IMG/VR virus record: IMGVR_UViG_3300035698_017435
Coordinates: 1 to 30,596 of that record
Direction: 5' to 3' (one strand)
Source: a virus
DNA length: 30,596 nt
A program made the position numbers and the translations under genes. This document shows, in pieces, positions 24,696 to 30,514 of the stretch. Position 1 is the stretch's first letter, and each line of letters starts with the position of its first letter. A model generated the notes under the pieces. That model was not told where the DNA came from. It did no database searches and saw nothing but the letters and a program-made list of their open reading frames with translations.

Positions 24696-25202
24696 ATGGA
24701 ATTTACACCAACACAACTCGCAATCGCACTAGACCACCTCGCTAAATCACGCGATGCCAATGTAGTCCCCTCAGTAGATTACATTTTCGGCGTCACCGAA
24801 CGTCCTGAAATCTCACAGGAGCTACGTTCAGAGATGGAGACCATGACCACCGAGGAGCGAAGAGCTGCAATGCCTAAATCCGTTTGGGGAATCACCCACT
24901 GGGACACTGCTAAACTTGGTGTCGAGCCTACTATTACGGAGATTGAGAGTGCAGTGGCCGCGCCCGTGCCCACCGAAGTAACCAACTACCAAGTCAAGCA
25001 GGCGTTAAACGCCACACCAGCGGACCGCGAAACAGTCGAAGCCCTGATCTCAGAGGCAGACCAGAATACTAAAGATGGCTGGAATCATGCCTCCACAATC
25101 AAACGCTCAAACCCATTGTTTATTGCGGCAGTCGAACAGCTTGGCTGGTCTAAGGAAAAGATTGATGGCCTTTTTATTCTCGGAGCTACGTTTCATTTAT
25201 AA
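24696..25202 (+). CDS. Probable tail fibre assembly / accessory protein
   Basis: 168 residues, starting 4 nt after the fibre stop, with an AAGGA Shine-Dalgarno-like site seven bases before the ATG. The N-terminal half is acidic and unremarkable. The C-terminal part, VTNYQVKQALNATPADRETVEALISEADQNTKDGWNHASTIKRSNPLFIAAVEQLGWSKEKIDGLF (split here only by domain), follows a pattern common in phage proteins next to tail fibres: a short helix 'qvk.aL', a helix 'veali', a W, an 'R.nP' turn and 'lg...e.iD.lF..A'. These are thought to be fibre chaperones or tip proteins. Position makes an assembly role likely; the precise job is inferred. Confidence 0.7.
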   Translation: MEFTPTQLAIALDHLAKSRDANVVPSVDYIFGVTERPEISQELRSEMETMTTEERRAAMPKSVWGITHWDTAKLGVEPTITEIESAVAAPVPTEVTNYQVKQALNATPADRETVEALISEADQNTKDGWNHASTIKRSNPLFIAAVEQLGWSKEKIDGLFILGATFHL

Positions 25203-25205
25203 GCC

Positions 25206-25304
25206 ATGAACCCCACAGGCGAGACGATAGCAGCACGGATCATCCTGCATCTCCGCTGCATCGCCCGCCATCTGCTAGGAATCCTCCGAGAATTTAAAAA
25301 ATGA
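25206..25304 (+). CDS. Possible 32-aa ORF coupled to the spanin gene
   Basis: The ATG at 25206 is 3 nt after the previous stop, and its TGA overlaps the spanin ATG (ATGA at 25301-25304). The product, MNPTGETIAARIILHLRCI followed by ARHLLGILREFKK, is a basic amphipathic helix without a clear membrane span. The tight fit between two genes is the main support; it may only serve to couple translation. Confidence 0.4.
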   Translation: MNPTGETIAARIILHLRCIARHLLGILREFKK

Positions 25305-25897
25305 ACCGCCCACATCTAACCCTTTGTTGCCTAGCCCTACTCGTCGCATCTTGTGGCGTGCAGGCTCCTCCGCGCGCTATCATCGCACCACCTCCGCCCG
25401 TCTATAAAGTTGAACCCCGAGATGTGGCGGACTCCGTGGCCAAGGTTTCTAAAGCCACCACCGCCGCCAGTGATCAAGCAGCCAAGGCCACGACCAAAGC
25501 CCTCGATCTAACCAAGGCGCTTGATCTAATCCCTATCACCTCAGAGACCAAGAGACAGCTCCAAACCGCCAAAGTCCTAGCCGGCCAGCTCAACCAGGAA
25601 CTCGCCACCACCCAGACCGCACTCGACGCCGTCACCAAAGAATCAATCACCCTTACCCGGAACTTCCAGACCCTCACCCGCGACCTCGCCGTCAACGAGT
25701 CCCAGACCTACGCACTCCAACAAGAAAACGCTACGCTTCGCGAATACGCCACCATCGCCAACACCACCAACGACCAGCTCGCAGCAGAGCGAGCGCTTCA
25801 CAAAAACACCAAGAAAACCCGCAACCGCTTTGCCGGCATCTCCACTCTCCTCGCTATCTCCACCACCGCTCTCCTCTACCTCCTATTTAAACCATGA
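25301..25897 (+). CDS. Probable unimolecular spanin: lipoprotein with C-terminal membrane span
   Basis: 198 residues. The N-terminus is a lipoprotein signal: hydrophobic LTLCCLALLVAS followed by Cys18 (V-A-S-C lipobox). Then comes a Pro-rich linker (about 21-38), long Ala/Gln/Thr-rich helical, coiled-coil-like segments (about 40-165), and a C-terminal hydrophobic span, residues about 177-195 (FAGISTLLAISTTALLYLLF). An acylated N-terminus in the outer membrane joined to a C-terminal inner-membrane anchor is the layout of u-spanins such as T1 gp11, which fuse the membranes at the last step of Gram-negative lysis. The neighbours (endolysin, small membrane proteins) agree. One caution: the basic cluster KNTKKTRNR lies before the span, opposite to the positive-inside rule for that topology. 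A cell-surface lipoprotein is the alternative. Confidence 0.72.
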   Translation: MNRPHLTLCCLALLVASCGVQAPPRAIIAPPPPVYKVEPRDVADSVAKVSKATTAASDQAAKATTKALDLTKALDLIPITSETKRQLQTAKVLAGQLNQELATTQTALDAVTKESITLTRNFQTLTRDLAVNESQTYALQQENATLREYATIANTTNDQLAAERALHKNTKKTRNRFAGISTLLAISTTALLYLLFKP

Positions 25898-26064
25898 AAT
25901 CACCAAACGCCTCCGCTCCCCGCCGCTCCACCCTCCGCAATTCCATTTTCGCGTTTGCCTTTGGGATTATTTGCCTCCCTATGGGCTGGCTTGTAGCCGC
26001 GCTTGTCATCATCTCGCTCGCATTCATCAATCTACTTCTTGGCAGTCTTCTTAAAGGCTACTAA
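25894..26064 (+). CDS. Small membrane protein, 56 aa, holin-like candidate
   Basis: The ATG overlaps the spanin stop (ATGA) and the frame ends at TAA 26062-26064. The N-terminal 16 residues are polar and basic (KSPNASAPRRSTLRNS). Residues 17-53 are almost entirely hydrophobic (IFAFAFGIICLPMGWLVAALVIISLAFINLLLG), long enough for one long or two short membrane spans with a Pro-Met-Gly break at 29-31. The tail is LLKGY. Size, charge distribution and place between spanin and endolysin fit a small holin or pinholin; no family motif is recognised. Confidence 0.62.
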   Translation: MKSPNASAPRRSTLRNSIFAFAFGIICLPMGWLVAALVIISLAFINLLLGSLLKGY

Positions 26065-26083
26065 GTAATTAGTAACAGGGAGT

Positions 26084-26127
26084 CCCTTCACTCCCCGCCC
26101 GTCTATTGCTCCACACAATAGACGAAC
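26084..26127 (+). promoter_or_regulatory. Leader element of the endolysin gene, with 9-bp hairpin
   Basis: CCCTTCACT begins exactly 44 nt before the endolysin ATG. CGTCTATTG (26100-26108) pairs perfectly with CAATAGACG (26116-26124) around CTCCACA, ending 3 nt before the start codon. If formed in the mRNA, it would cover the ribosome landing site, giving a way to delay endolysin synthesis. Confidence 0.65.
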
Positions 26128-26733
26128 ATGAACGCCCTCGAAATCACCCGGATGCAACGCCGCATCGTGGACTCCTACGCACCCGAAGACCGCGATGGAT
26201 CCGACGATGGTTTCTGGGGACCTATCTCACAAAAAGCATGTCGTCGCCATCTTCGCGCACTCATGCCAAAAGTCAGCCCTTGGCCTAAATCAGACCAACA
26301 ATCTCTCCGTAATTTTTACGGAGAGCCGGGCAATGAGTCACAACTCACCATGATCGACTTTCCCTATCCCATGCTATTCGACGGGAAGAAAGTCCGCCGG
26401 ACCCGCGTGCATCACAAAGTTGCCTGTTCCCTCCTCAAAATTCTCGAAGCCATCGAAAAGCTACATGGCACCGATCGAGACATCATGGAAGAGGCAGAGG
26501 ACTACGGTGGCGTCTTCAACTTCCGCAATAAACGCGGAGGCCGCTCTTACTCCGTGCACGCCTACGGAGCCGCGATCGACCTAGACGCAGACGACAACTC
26601 CTTCCGCAATAGTTGGCCAATGCAAGCCGACATGCCCCTCGAAATCATGGAAGAATTCGCCAAAGAAGGATGGATCTCCGCCGGTGCCTTTTGGGGATAT
26701 GACGCCATGCACTTCGAGGCCACCCGGCACTAA
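26128..26733 (+). CDS. Endolysin: M15-family peptidase (LAS-type carboxypeptidase)
   Basis: A 201-residue peptidoglycan-cutting metalloenzyme. The C-terminal domain has the M15 zinc and catalytic pattern: SVHAYGAAIDLD with H144 and D151, and DAMHFE with H195. The segment FNFRNKRGGRSYSVHAYGAAIDLDADDN and the closing GWISAGAFWGYDAMHFE match the L-Ala-D-Glu/D-Ala-D-Ala endopeptidase type of phage endolysins. The N-terminus (RMQRRIVDSYAPEDRDGSDDGFWGPISQKACRRHL in part) resembles a short peptidoglycan-binding module with its DG-x-WGP motif. No signal peptide, so export would need a holin. It starts after a hairpin-bearing leader. Confidence 0.9.
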   Translation: MNALEITRMQRRIVDSYAPEDRDGSDDGFWGPISQKACRRHLRALMPKVSPWPKSDQQSLRNFYGEPGNESQLTMIDFPYPMLFDGKKVRRTRVHHKVACSLLKILEAIEKLHGTDRDIMEEAEDYGGVFNFRNKRGGRSYSVHAYGAAIDLDADDNSFRNSWPMQADMPLEIMEEFAKEGWISAGAFWGYDAMHFEATRH

Positions 26734-26754
26734 ACTCCCACCACGAAGCACACC

Positions 26755-27219
26755 ATGGGGCCATTTAGCACAGCACTTTTCCCAGCACTCTCCGCAGCCG
26801 GAGCGAGTCTCTTAGCGCTTACACTCCGAGCACCCATCGCCGCCTCCGGACTCATCCCCTCGACCGTTGCCGAGCCCGCCACCGGAGTCCTACTCGATAG
26901 CACCCTCACAGTCCTAGCCCTCGCCGGCGCCGTGGGGGGCGGATTTATGGCCGTAGCATTTTTTCCAAAGAAAGATCAAAAACAAAGCATCCGCACCGAG
27001 CTAATCCGCTGGCTAGGTTGCGCCATGTTTGGCGGAACCTTTTCCCCGTTCATCATCGACCACATCCTCCCCAAGTGGGAAATCAGTGTTAGCCCATCCA
27101 CCGCACTCGCAACGAGCGCTTTTCTCGCCATGTTTGCCTGGGCAATCGTTGCCATTATTCCCACGATCATCTCAGCCATCCCGGACATCATTAAATCCTA
27201 CATCGCCGCCAAGAAATGA
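26755..27219 (+). CDS. Multi-span membrane protein, 154 aa, possible holin
   Basis: About four hydrophobic segments are visible: residues 4-26, 47-70 (with AGAVGGGFMAVAFF), 88-106 (GCAMFGGTFSPFIID) and 115-142. A basic loop follows the second (KKDQKQSIR), and the C-terminus is basic (YIAAKK). It lies 21 nt after the endolysin and overlaps the next membrane protein gene by ATGA, so it belongs to the lysis operon. I do not recognise a named family. A holin, antiholin or channel role is inferred from position and hydrophobicity. Confidence 0.68.
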   Translation: MGPFSTALFPALSAAGASLLALTLRAPIAASGLIPSTVAEPATGVLLDSTLTVLALAGAVGGGFMAVAFFPKKDQKQSIRTELIRWLGCAMFGGTFSPFIIDHILPKWEISVSPSTALATSAFLAMFAWAIVAIIPTIISAIPDIIKSYIAAKK

Positions 27220-27587
27220 GAGACCTTGCTATCACCGGCATGGAATTCGTCACTAATCCGCCCCATATTGGTTACATGACACTGATCCAAGTAATTTGCT
27301 GCTTCCTCGCCAGCGCGGGAATATGGATTGCACTGATCCGCATCCCTGCCACCCAGCTCGCTCATAACCGCATTCCCCTCGCATTCGCCGGCGCCGGACT
27401 TTTTATCACCGGGACAGGTTTCCTTTGTGGCAACCTCGAAGCCGTGAAAATCGGACACATCCTCGAAAATTTTGGGCTGTCTTTATGGGTATGGCTCACC
27501 ATCGCAAAAACTCTCTACGACAGGCACATCGCGCCAGATGCACCTAAGCCCAGTAACATTCCATCGGAACACTCTCGGAACAGTTAA
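27216..27587 (+). CDS. Membrane protein, 123 aa, possible holin or antiholin
   Basis: Translation is probably coupled to the preceding gene (ATGA overlap). It has three likely membrane spans: IGYMTLIQVICCFLASAGIWIALI (about 18-41), IPLAFAGAGLFITGTGFLCG (about 53-72) and a region around ILENFGLSLWVWLTIA (about 82-97), then a polar Pro/Ser-rich tail. The last codons (SEHSRNS) lie in one pair of the TCGGAACA repeats of the putative attP, so the end of the gene shares DNA with the integration site. Function beyond a membrane lysis-region protein is inferred. Confidence 0.65.
   Translation: MRDLAITGMEFVTNPPHIGYMTLIQVICCFLASAGIWIALIRIPATQLAHNRIPLAFAGAGLFITGTGFLCGNLEAVKIGHILENFGLSLWVWLTIAKTLYDRHIAPDAPKPSNIPSEHSRNS
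27564..27582. repeat. Paired TCGGAACA sites, left of the attP core
   Basis: TCGGAACA occurs at 27564-27571 and 27575-27582, an 11-nt step. The same pair stands on the other side of the tRNA fragment at 27759-27776, in the same orientation. Such paired direct repeats on both arms are typical of arm-type binding sites of tyrosine integrases. Confidence 0.65.
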
Positions 27588-27592
27588 ACGGA

Positions 27593-27627
27593 GAAGGCCG
27601 TCTAACTCTTATAGCTAAACGGCCTTC
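27593..27627. repeat. Inverted repeat beside the tRNA fragment
   Basis: GAAGGCCGT (27593-27601) pairs with ACGGCCTTC (27619-27627) around 17 bases. No T-run follows on either strand, so it is a weak candidate for a terminator of the lysis operon or of a tRNA read from the minus strand after integration. Confidence 0.55.
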
Positions 27628-27629
27628 AT

Positions 27630-27657
27630 TGGTTGCGGGAGCAGGATTTGAACCTGC
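27630..27657 (-). other. Probable attP core: 3' end of a tRNA gene (likely initiator tRNA)
   Basis: On the minus strand this holds a complete T-arm (GCAGG, TTCAAAT, CCTGC), then the acceptor strand TCCCGCA, discriminator A and an encoded CCA (27632-27630). Nothing upstream completes an anticodon or D arm, so it is only the last 28 nt. An A at position 72 before discriminator A73 is the mark of bacterial initiator tRNA (C1-A72 mismatch). The minus-strand integrase ends 25 nt away, the usual place of an attP that restores the tRNA on integration. Confidence 0.78.
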
Positions 27658-27682
27658 CCGCATCTTAGAGCGTAGTGGAATC

Positions 27683-28951
27683 TCACGCCCTTTTCTTTTG
27701 TTTAAAAGGAATCGCTTTTCCTATCTCGTCACCTTCCACGATAGAACCATCCATTTCATCGGAACATATCGGAACAGTTGTTTGAAACCATGCAGCACCG
27801 TCCTCCTCAGTTTGAGGGTTATGATAATGGCGGAGCAACATCGCCCGAGACGTTCCCATCTCCTCGGCTACCTGTTCAAGTGAACGCAACACCCCGTTCC
27901 GATAAGAGCCATAAGAATGACGGAGAGCGTCTTGAGGCCAGCCGTCCGAGAACACCACCTTGCCGAGCCGCAGAGTTTCCCCGGCCTTTGCTGGATTAAC
28001 AGCACACACGGGGCCGCTATCCTGAACACCAGCCCAGAGCAGACCCGCCCGGCACGCTGGCAACAAAGGGACAACGCGAGGGAATCCCGTCTTAGCTACC
28101 TCCGCAGGAACGCGAATGACGTTAAACTTGAAATCGATCTCCTCCCACCGCAGACCACGCTTATTTCCTCGCTTGCTAGTTCCTGCAGAAATCTCCTCCG
28201 GTCTCATCCCGGCAAATGCTCCAAGGATTGCCCATGCACGGAAGTCCGATTCCACAGCCACAAGCAACCGCTCCAACTCGTCAACGCTCAACACGCGCCG
28301 CTTGCCGTGACCCACAGCCACCAACGGCAACCGCTCCGCAACCGTCACACCATCGCCCGCGACTAAATTGTTTCGCTTAGCCCACTTCCAAAACGCAACG
28401 AGATTTGCCCGCAGGTCTTTCCGCCGCTTCGCACTCAGTTTCTCTCCACGCGCACGCCACCAAGTTTCCAAATCGGAATGAGTAATATCCGCCACAGCAC
28501 AGCCAGCAAACTCCTTGCCCATCTCAGACAGCACAGAGCCAACTTGTCGAAGGTGGGGAGTATTCTCTCCCGTGCTCTCAATCTTGAAGCGCATGAACAT
28601 CTCCACCGCCTCGACTATCTCAGAGCTCTCATTGCGCGCTTTTAAATACCTGATCACCTCCGGCCAACTCTCTTCCTTAGTGGATCCATAGACCTCTTCG
28701 AGAAAATGTTGAGCTTTCGCTCCGAGCTCACTCCACACCATGCCGCCAAGGTCCAGCTCTTCGCATAGCGCATCGAGAGCATCATCGATCTCTCCCTTCG
28801 TCTTCCCTGTCTTGTATCTCCATGGGGAAACAGAGTCCCGCCTCCATGCAAATCGCCACCGGCTGGAACCCGTTGCTGGATGCTTCCAATCGTAAACCGT
28901 AAAAACACGGTTGCCTCTTCGGGTTTTATAGCTTTTCCTTTTATCGTTCAT
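27683..28951 (-). CDS. Phage integrase, tyrosine recombinase family
   Basis: 422 residues, transcribed against the structural genes. An N-terminal arm-binding-like region (VYDWKHPATGSSRWRF, residues 19-34) leads to a SAM-like core-binding domain (about 110-205: DITHSDLETWWRARGEKLSAKRRKDLRANLVAFWKWA) and a catalytic domain. Catalytic residues seen: R250 in AGMRPEEI, probable K287, R344 in WPQDALRHSYGSYR, and nucleophile Y376 in HYHNP. The box II His is Asp341 and the second His/Trp position is Thr, as in a subgroup of integrases I associate with Verrucomicrobiota and related phyla; such variants can be active. The attP-like tRNA fragment lies 25 nt past the stop. The gene starts 8 bp from a divergent gene. 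Confidence 0.9.
   Translation of the reverse strand: MNDKRKSYKTRRGNRVFTVYDWKHPATGSSRWRFAWRRDSVSPWRYKTGKTKGEIDDALDALCEELDLGGMVWSELGAKAQHFLEEVYGSTKEESWPEVIRYLKARNESSEIVEAVEMFMRFKIESTGENTPHLRQVGSVLSEMGKEFAGCAVADITHSDLETWWRARGEKLSAKRRKDLRANLVAFWKWAKRNNLVAGDGVTVAERLPLVAVGHGKRRVLSVDELERLLVAVESDFRAWAILGAFAGMRPEEISAGTSKRGNKRGLRWEEIDFKFNVIRVPAEVAKTGFPRVVPLLPACRAGLLWAGVQDSGPVCAVNPAKAGETLRLGKVVFSDGWPQDALRHSYGSYRNGVLRSLEQVAEEMGTSRAMLLRHYHNPQTEEDGAAWFQTTVPICSDEMDGSIVEGDEIGKAIPFKQKKRA
27759..27776. repeat. Paired TCGGAACA sites, right of the attP core
   Basis: TCGGAACA at 27759-27766 and 27769-27776, a 10-nt step, in the same orientation as the left pair. It lies within the 3' end of the integrase gene. 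Confidence 0.65.
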
Positions 28952-28959
28952 CTTCGTCT

Positions 28960-29310
28960 ATGAAAAAATTATCTCTCTCTGCAATCCTCGCGCCCACTGA
29001 TAGCGTTATCCCATTTTTAGGAATCACTGGAGGATTTGTCTGGCTTCTATGTGGCCTATTCATTCCAGAATACAGAGTTGCGCTCCTTCTCATTGCCTTT
29101 GTTTGCATTCTCATCGCTTATCTTTCACTCGTTAAATCACACATGAAGGAAGAATCTATTTCTACCCAAGCAAAAGATATTAAGAAGTCCCAAGAAACGA
29201 AAGATCTTATCCTTACCTTGGCATGGGTAATCCCTTGCATCATTGGAGGAATTTGGCTCCTTGTCTGCTTCTTCTTTCAGGACTTCGTTCAAAGTCTTTT
29301 CAATTACTAG
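28960..29310 (+). CDS. Membrane protein, 116 aa, possible exclusion or lysogenic gene
   Basis: It begins 8 bp from the divergent integrase start, so promoters must overlap coding DNA. Three spans are likely: residues about 16-35 (IPFLGITGGFVWLLCGLFIP), 40-59 (VALLLIAFVCILIAYLSLV) and 84-108 (LILTLAWVIPCIIGGIWLLVCFFF), with a lysine-rich loop between the second and third (KSHMKEESISTQAKDIKKSQETK). Codons are more A/T-rich than in the structural genes. Small membrane proteins between integrase and repressor are often superinfection-exclusion or lysogenic-conversion genes, but no motif proves this here. Confidence 0.62.
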   Translation: MKKLSLSAILAPTDSVIPFLGITGGFVWLLCGLFIPEYRVALLLIAFVCILIAYLSLVKSHMKEESISTQAKDIKKSQETKDLILTLAWVIPCIIGGIWLLVCFFFQDFVQSLFNY

Positions 29311-29322
29311 GTTCATCGTAGT

Positions 29323-29583
29323 TTAAGTATTAAACTCGGTTTTATCTTCCGCGACCTTTAGACCGGAAGCTTCCCTTTTCTTCACTGGTCCCCTGACCAT
29401 ATCGACCACAGTTCCAGCAAGATCGTAGTCAATCCGTCGCAAATCCTCTAGACCAATTGCGGTGCAAAGCCGGATTATTTCTTGCTTAGGTAAGCCCGTT
29501 ATTTCCGCCGCTAAGTCGATCTTATCTAAGGTAGATTGTGGAAATTTTACCGTTGATGGAGCTTTGCTTTTCTTCTCAGCCAT
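29323..29583 (-). CDS. Ribbon-helix-helix regulator, candidate repressor
   Basis: 86 residues on the minus strand. The segment TVKFPQSTLDKIDLAAEITGLPKQEIIRLCTAIGLEDL (residues about 11-48) has the ribbon-helix-helix order: a strand with alternating residues (TVKF), a helix with LDKIDLAA, a turn at G-L-P, and a second helix EIIRLCTAIGLEDL. The C-terminal part is charged (VRGPVKKREASGLKVAEDKTEF). It is divergent from another RHH gene across a 75-bp spacer full of repeats. By analogy with the Arc/Mnt type of phage regulators, it is a candidate lysogeny repressor or its antagonist. Confidence 0.78.
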   Translation of the reverse strand: MAEKKSKAPSTVKFPQSTLDKIDLAAEITGLPKQEIIRLCTAIGLEDLRRIDYDLAGTVVDMVRGPVKKREASGLKVAEDKTEFNT

Positions 29584-29658
29584 CCCTTATTTTACACAAG
29601 GTAGGAAATTTTACTACTTTTTTCTTGTCGTAATAGTAGATTCTACTACTTTTTAGAA
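29584..29658. promoter_or_regulatory. Operator-rich spacer between divergent RHH genes
   Basis: The spacer is A/T-rich. It holds a perfect inverted repeat TAGTAGA-T-TCTACTA (29634-29648), an imperfect one GTAGGAAATTTTACTAC (29602-29618 region), and two direct copies of TACTACTTTTT (29612 and 29644) 32 bp apart, about three helical turns. GTAG/CTAC half-sites thus recur four or more times. This is the expected form of an operator set for RHH dimers. I could not place a convincing -35/-10 pair. Confidence 0.68.
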
Positions 29659-29853
29659 ATGGCAACCAACAAATCGACCTCCCGACAGTTATCTAAACCC
29701 GTGTCTCTAAAGCTCACTCCACAGGTGGAATCCAAGCTTTTAGAAGCCTCAACTCAGACCGGCCTCAAACGCTCCGACATCCTCCGCATGTCAGTAGATA
29801 GAGGCATTGATGTTTTAATCGGACAACTCACCACCATCAAGAAAGCATCATGA
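29659..29853 (+). CDS. Small ribbon-helix-helix regulator, 64 aa
   Basis: 64 residues with a clear RHH pattern: strand PVSLKLTP (residues 14-21), helix VESKLLEASTQTG, turn, helix RSDILRMSVDRGIDVLIGQL. It is the first gene of the rightward early operon and overlaps the next start (ATGA). Divergent from the other RHH gene, it is the natural partner in a lysis-lysogeny switch, either as the early Cro-like regulator or as the repressor. Confidence 0.8.
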   Translation: MATNKSTSRQLSKPVSLKLTPQVESKLLEASTQTGLKRSDILRMSVDRGIDVLIGQLTTIKKAS

Positions 29854-30188
29854 ACATCCTCACAGAGTCCCAGCTCGCCGAGGCCATTGCCCAAGCAGCC
29901 ACTCAAATCGCCAACCATGCCCTTCAAAACGGCATTCCCCCTAATCTCTTCGACCTCATCGCCGAAAAACTCGCCGACCGCATCGAGGAAGCCCAGGGAG
30001 ATATTGCGTCTAAAGTTGTCCTCCCAATGAAGACCGTGGAAGTGCTCGTCGCACTCAGCTCGAAGCAAATCCCCCACTACTTAGCCGTCACCGAGACCGC
30101 GAAGGGAAAGCACGGAGTCACACTTGGCAACGTCCTCGCTCACATCACCTCGAAGACAGTCGAACCTAAAAAGAAGGAGGCAGCATGA
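29850..30188 (+). CDS. Early protein, 112 aa, possible HTH/excisionase-like
   Basis: It is coupled to the RHH gene by ATGA. The N-terminal 50 residues are helical and acidic (LTESQLAEAIAQAATQIANHAL, LIAEKLADRIEEAQGD). Residues about 60-100 (MKTVEVLVALSSKQIPHYLAVTETAKGKHGVTLGNVLAHI) look like a small MerR/excisionase-type winged helix: a helix with L-S-x-x-Q-I, a turn, then a basic stretch and a second helix. The C-terminus is Lys-rich. An Xis-like role would suit the place, but the match is loose. Confidence 0.65.
   Translation: MNILTESQLAEAIAQAATQIANHALQNGIPPNLFDLIAEKLADRIEEAQGDIASKVVLPMKTVEVLVALSSKQIPHYLAVTETAKGKHGVTLGNVLAHITSKTVEPKKKEAA
30174..30180 (+). promoter_or_regulatory. Strong Shine-Dalgarno site
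   Basis: AAGGAGG ends four bases before the ATG at 30185. It is by far the best ribosome-binding site in the window; most structural genes have none, so it helps confirm this start. Confidence 0.6.
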
Positions 30189-30514
30189 TCGATGAAGCCA
30201 CACTCGAACGCGCCAGCGCCGCCGGGATCTCAAAAATCCGCAGCCTGCTTGCTCTCAGCATCATCGCGAAAAGGGAATGTGTCTCTCTTTACCGCGTAGC
30301 CCAATGCCTCGACATCACCGTCGAAGACGCCGCCGGAATCGCATCTTTCCTCGAAGACAAAAGAATGATCACCCGCGCTATCAAAGAGCTCAAACCCAAA
30401 AACGCCGGAATGATCCTGATTCAAGCCACACCAGCAGGCCGGAAACTCTTCCCAGAGACCCCAATCTTCCGCGCCAAGAACCTCCGCACCATCAACACCG
30501 CACAGCCATGCTAA
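30185..30514 (+). CDS. Early protein, 109 aa, winged-helix-like
   Basis: It overlaps the preceding stop by ATGA and has a strong Shine-Dalgarno site. The region IRSLLALSIIAKRECVSLYRVAQCLDITVEDAAGIASFLEDKRMITRAI (residues about 18-66) has the helix-helix-helix pattern of a winged helix DNA-binding domain, followed by a wing-like MILIQATPAGRKLFPE, the 'l.lT..G..l' type of ending seen in MarR-like proteins. It could be an early regulator or replication-accessory protein. No family is assigned. Confidence 0.65.
   Translation: MIDEATLERASAAGISKIRSLLALSIIAKRECVSLYRVAQCLDITVEDAAGIASFLEDKRMITRAIKELKPKNAGMILIQATPAGRKLFPETPIFRAKNLRTINTAQPC

Noticed and set aside
22850-25202. Diversity-generating retroelement acting on the fibre
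   Set aside because: No reverse transcriptase, template repeat or adenine-biased variable region is seen in the window.
27593-27627. Hairpin as a rho-independent terminator
   Set aside because: The stem is good but no T-run follows on either strand and the loop is long; kept only as an inverted repeat.
27630-27720. A complete tRNA gene on the minus strand
   Set aside because: Only T-arm, acceptor 3' strand and CCA are present; the upstream sequence does not fold into anticodon and D arms.
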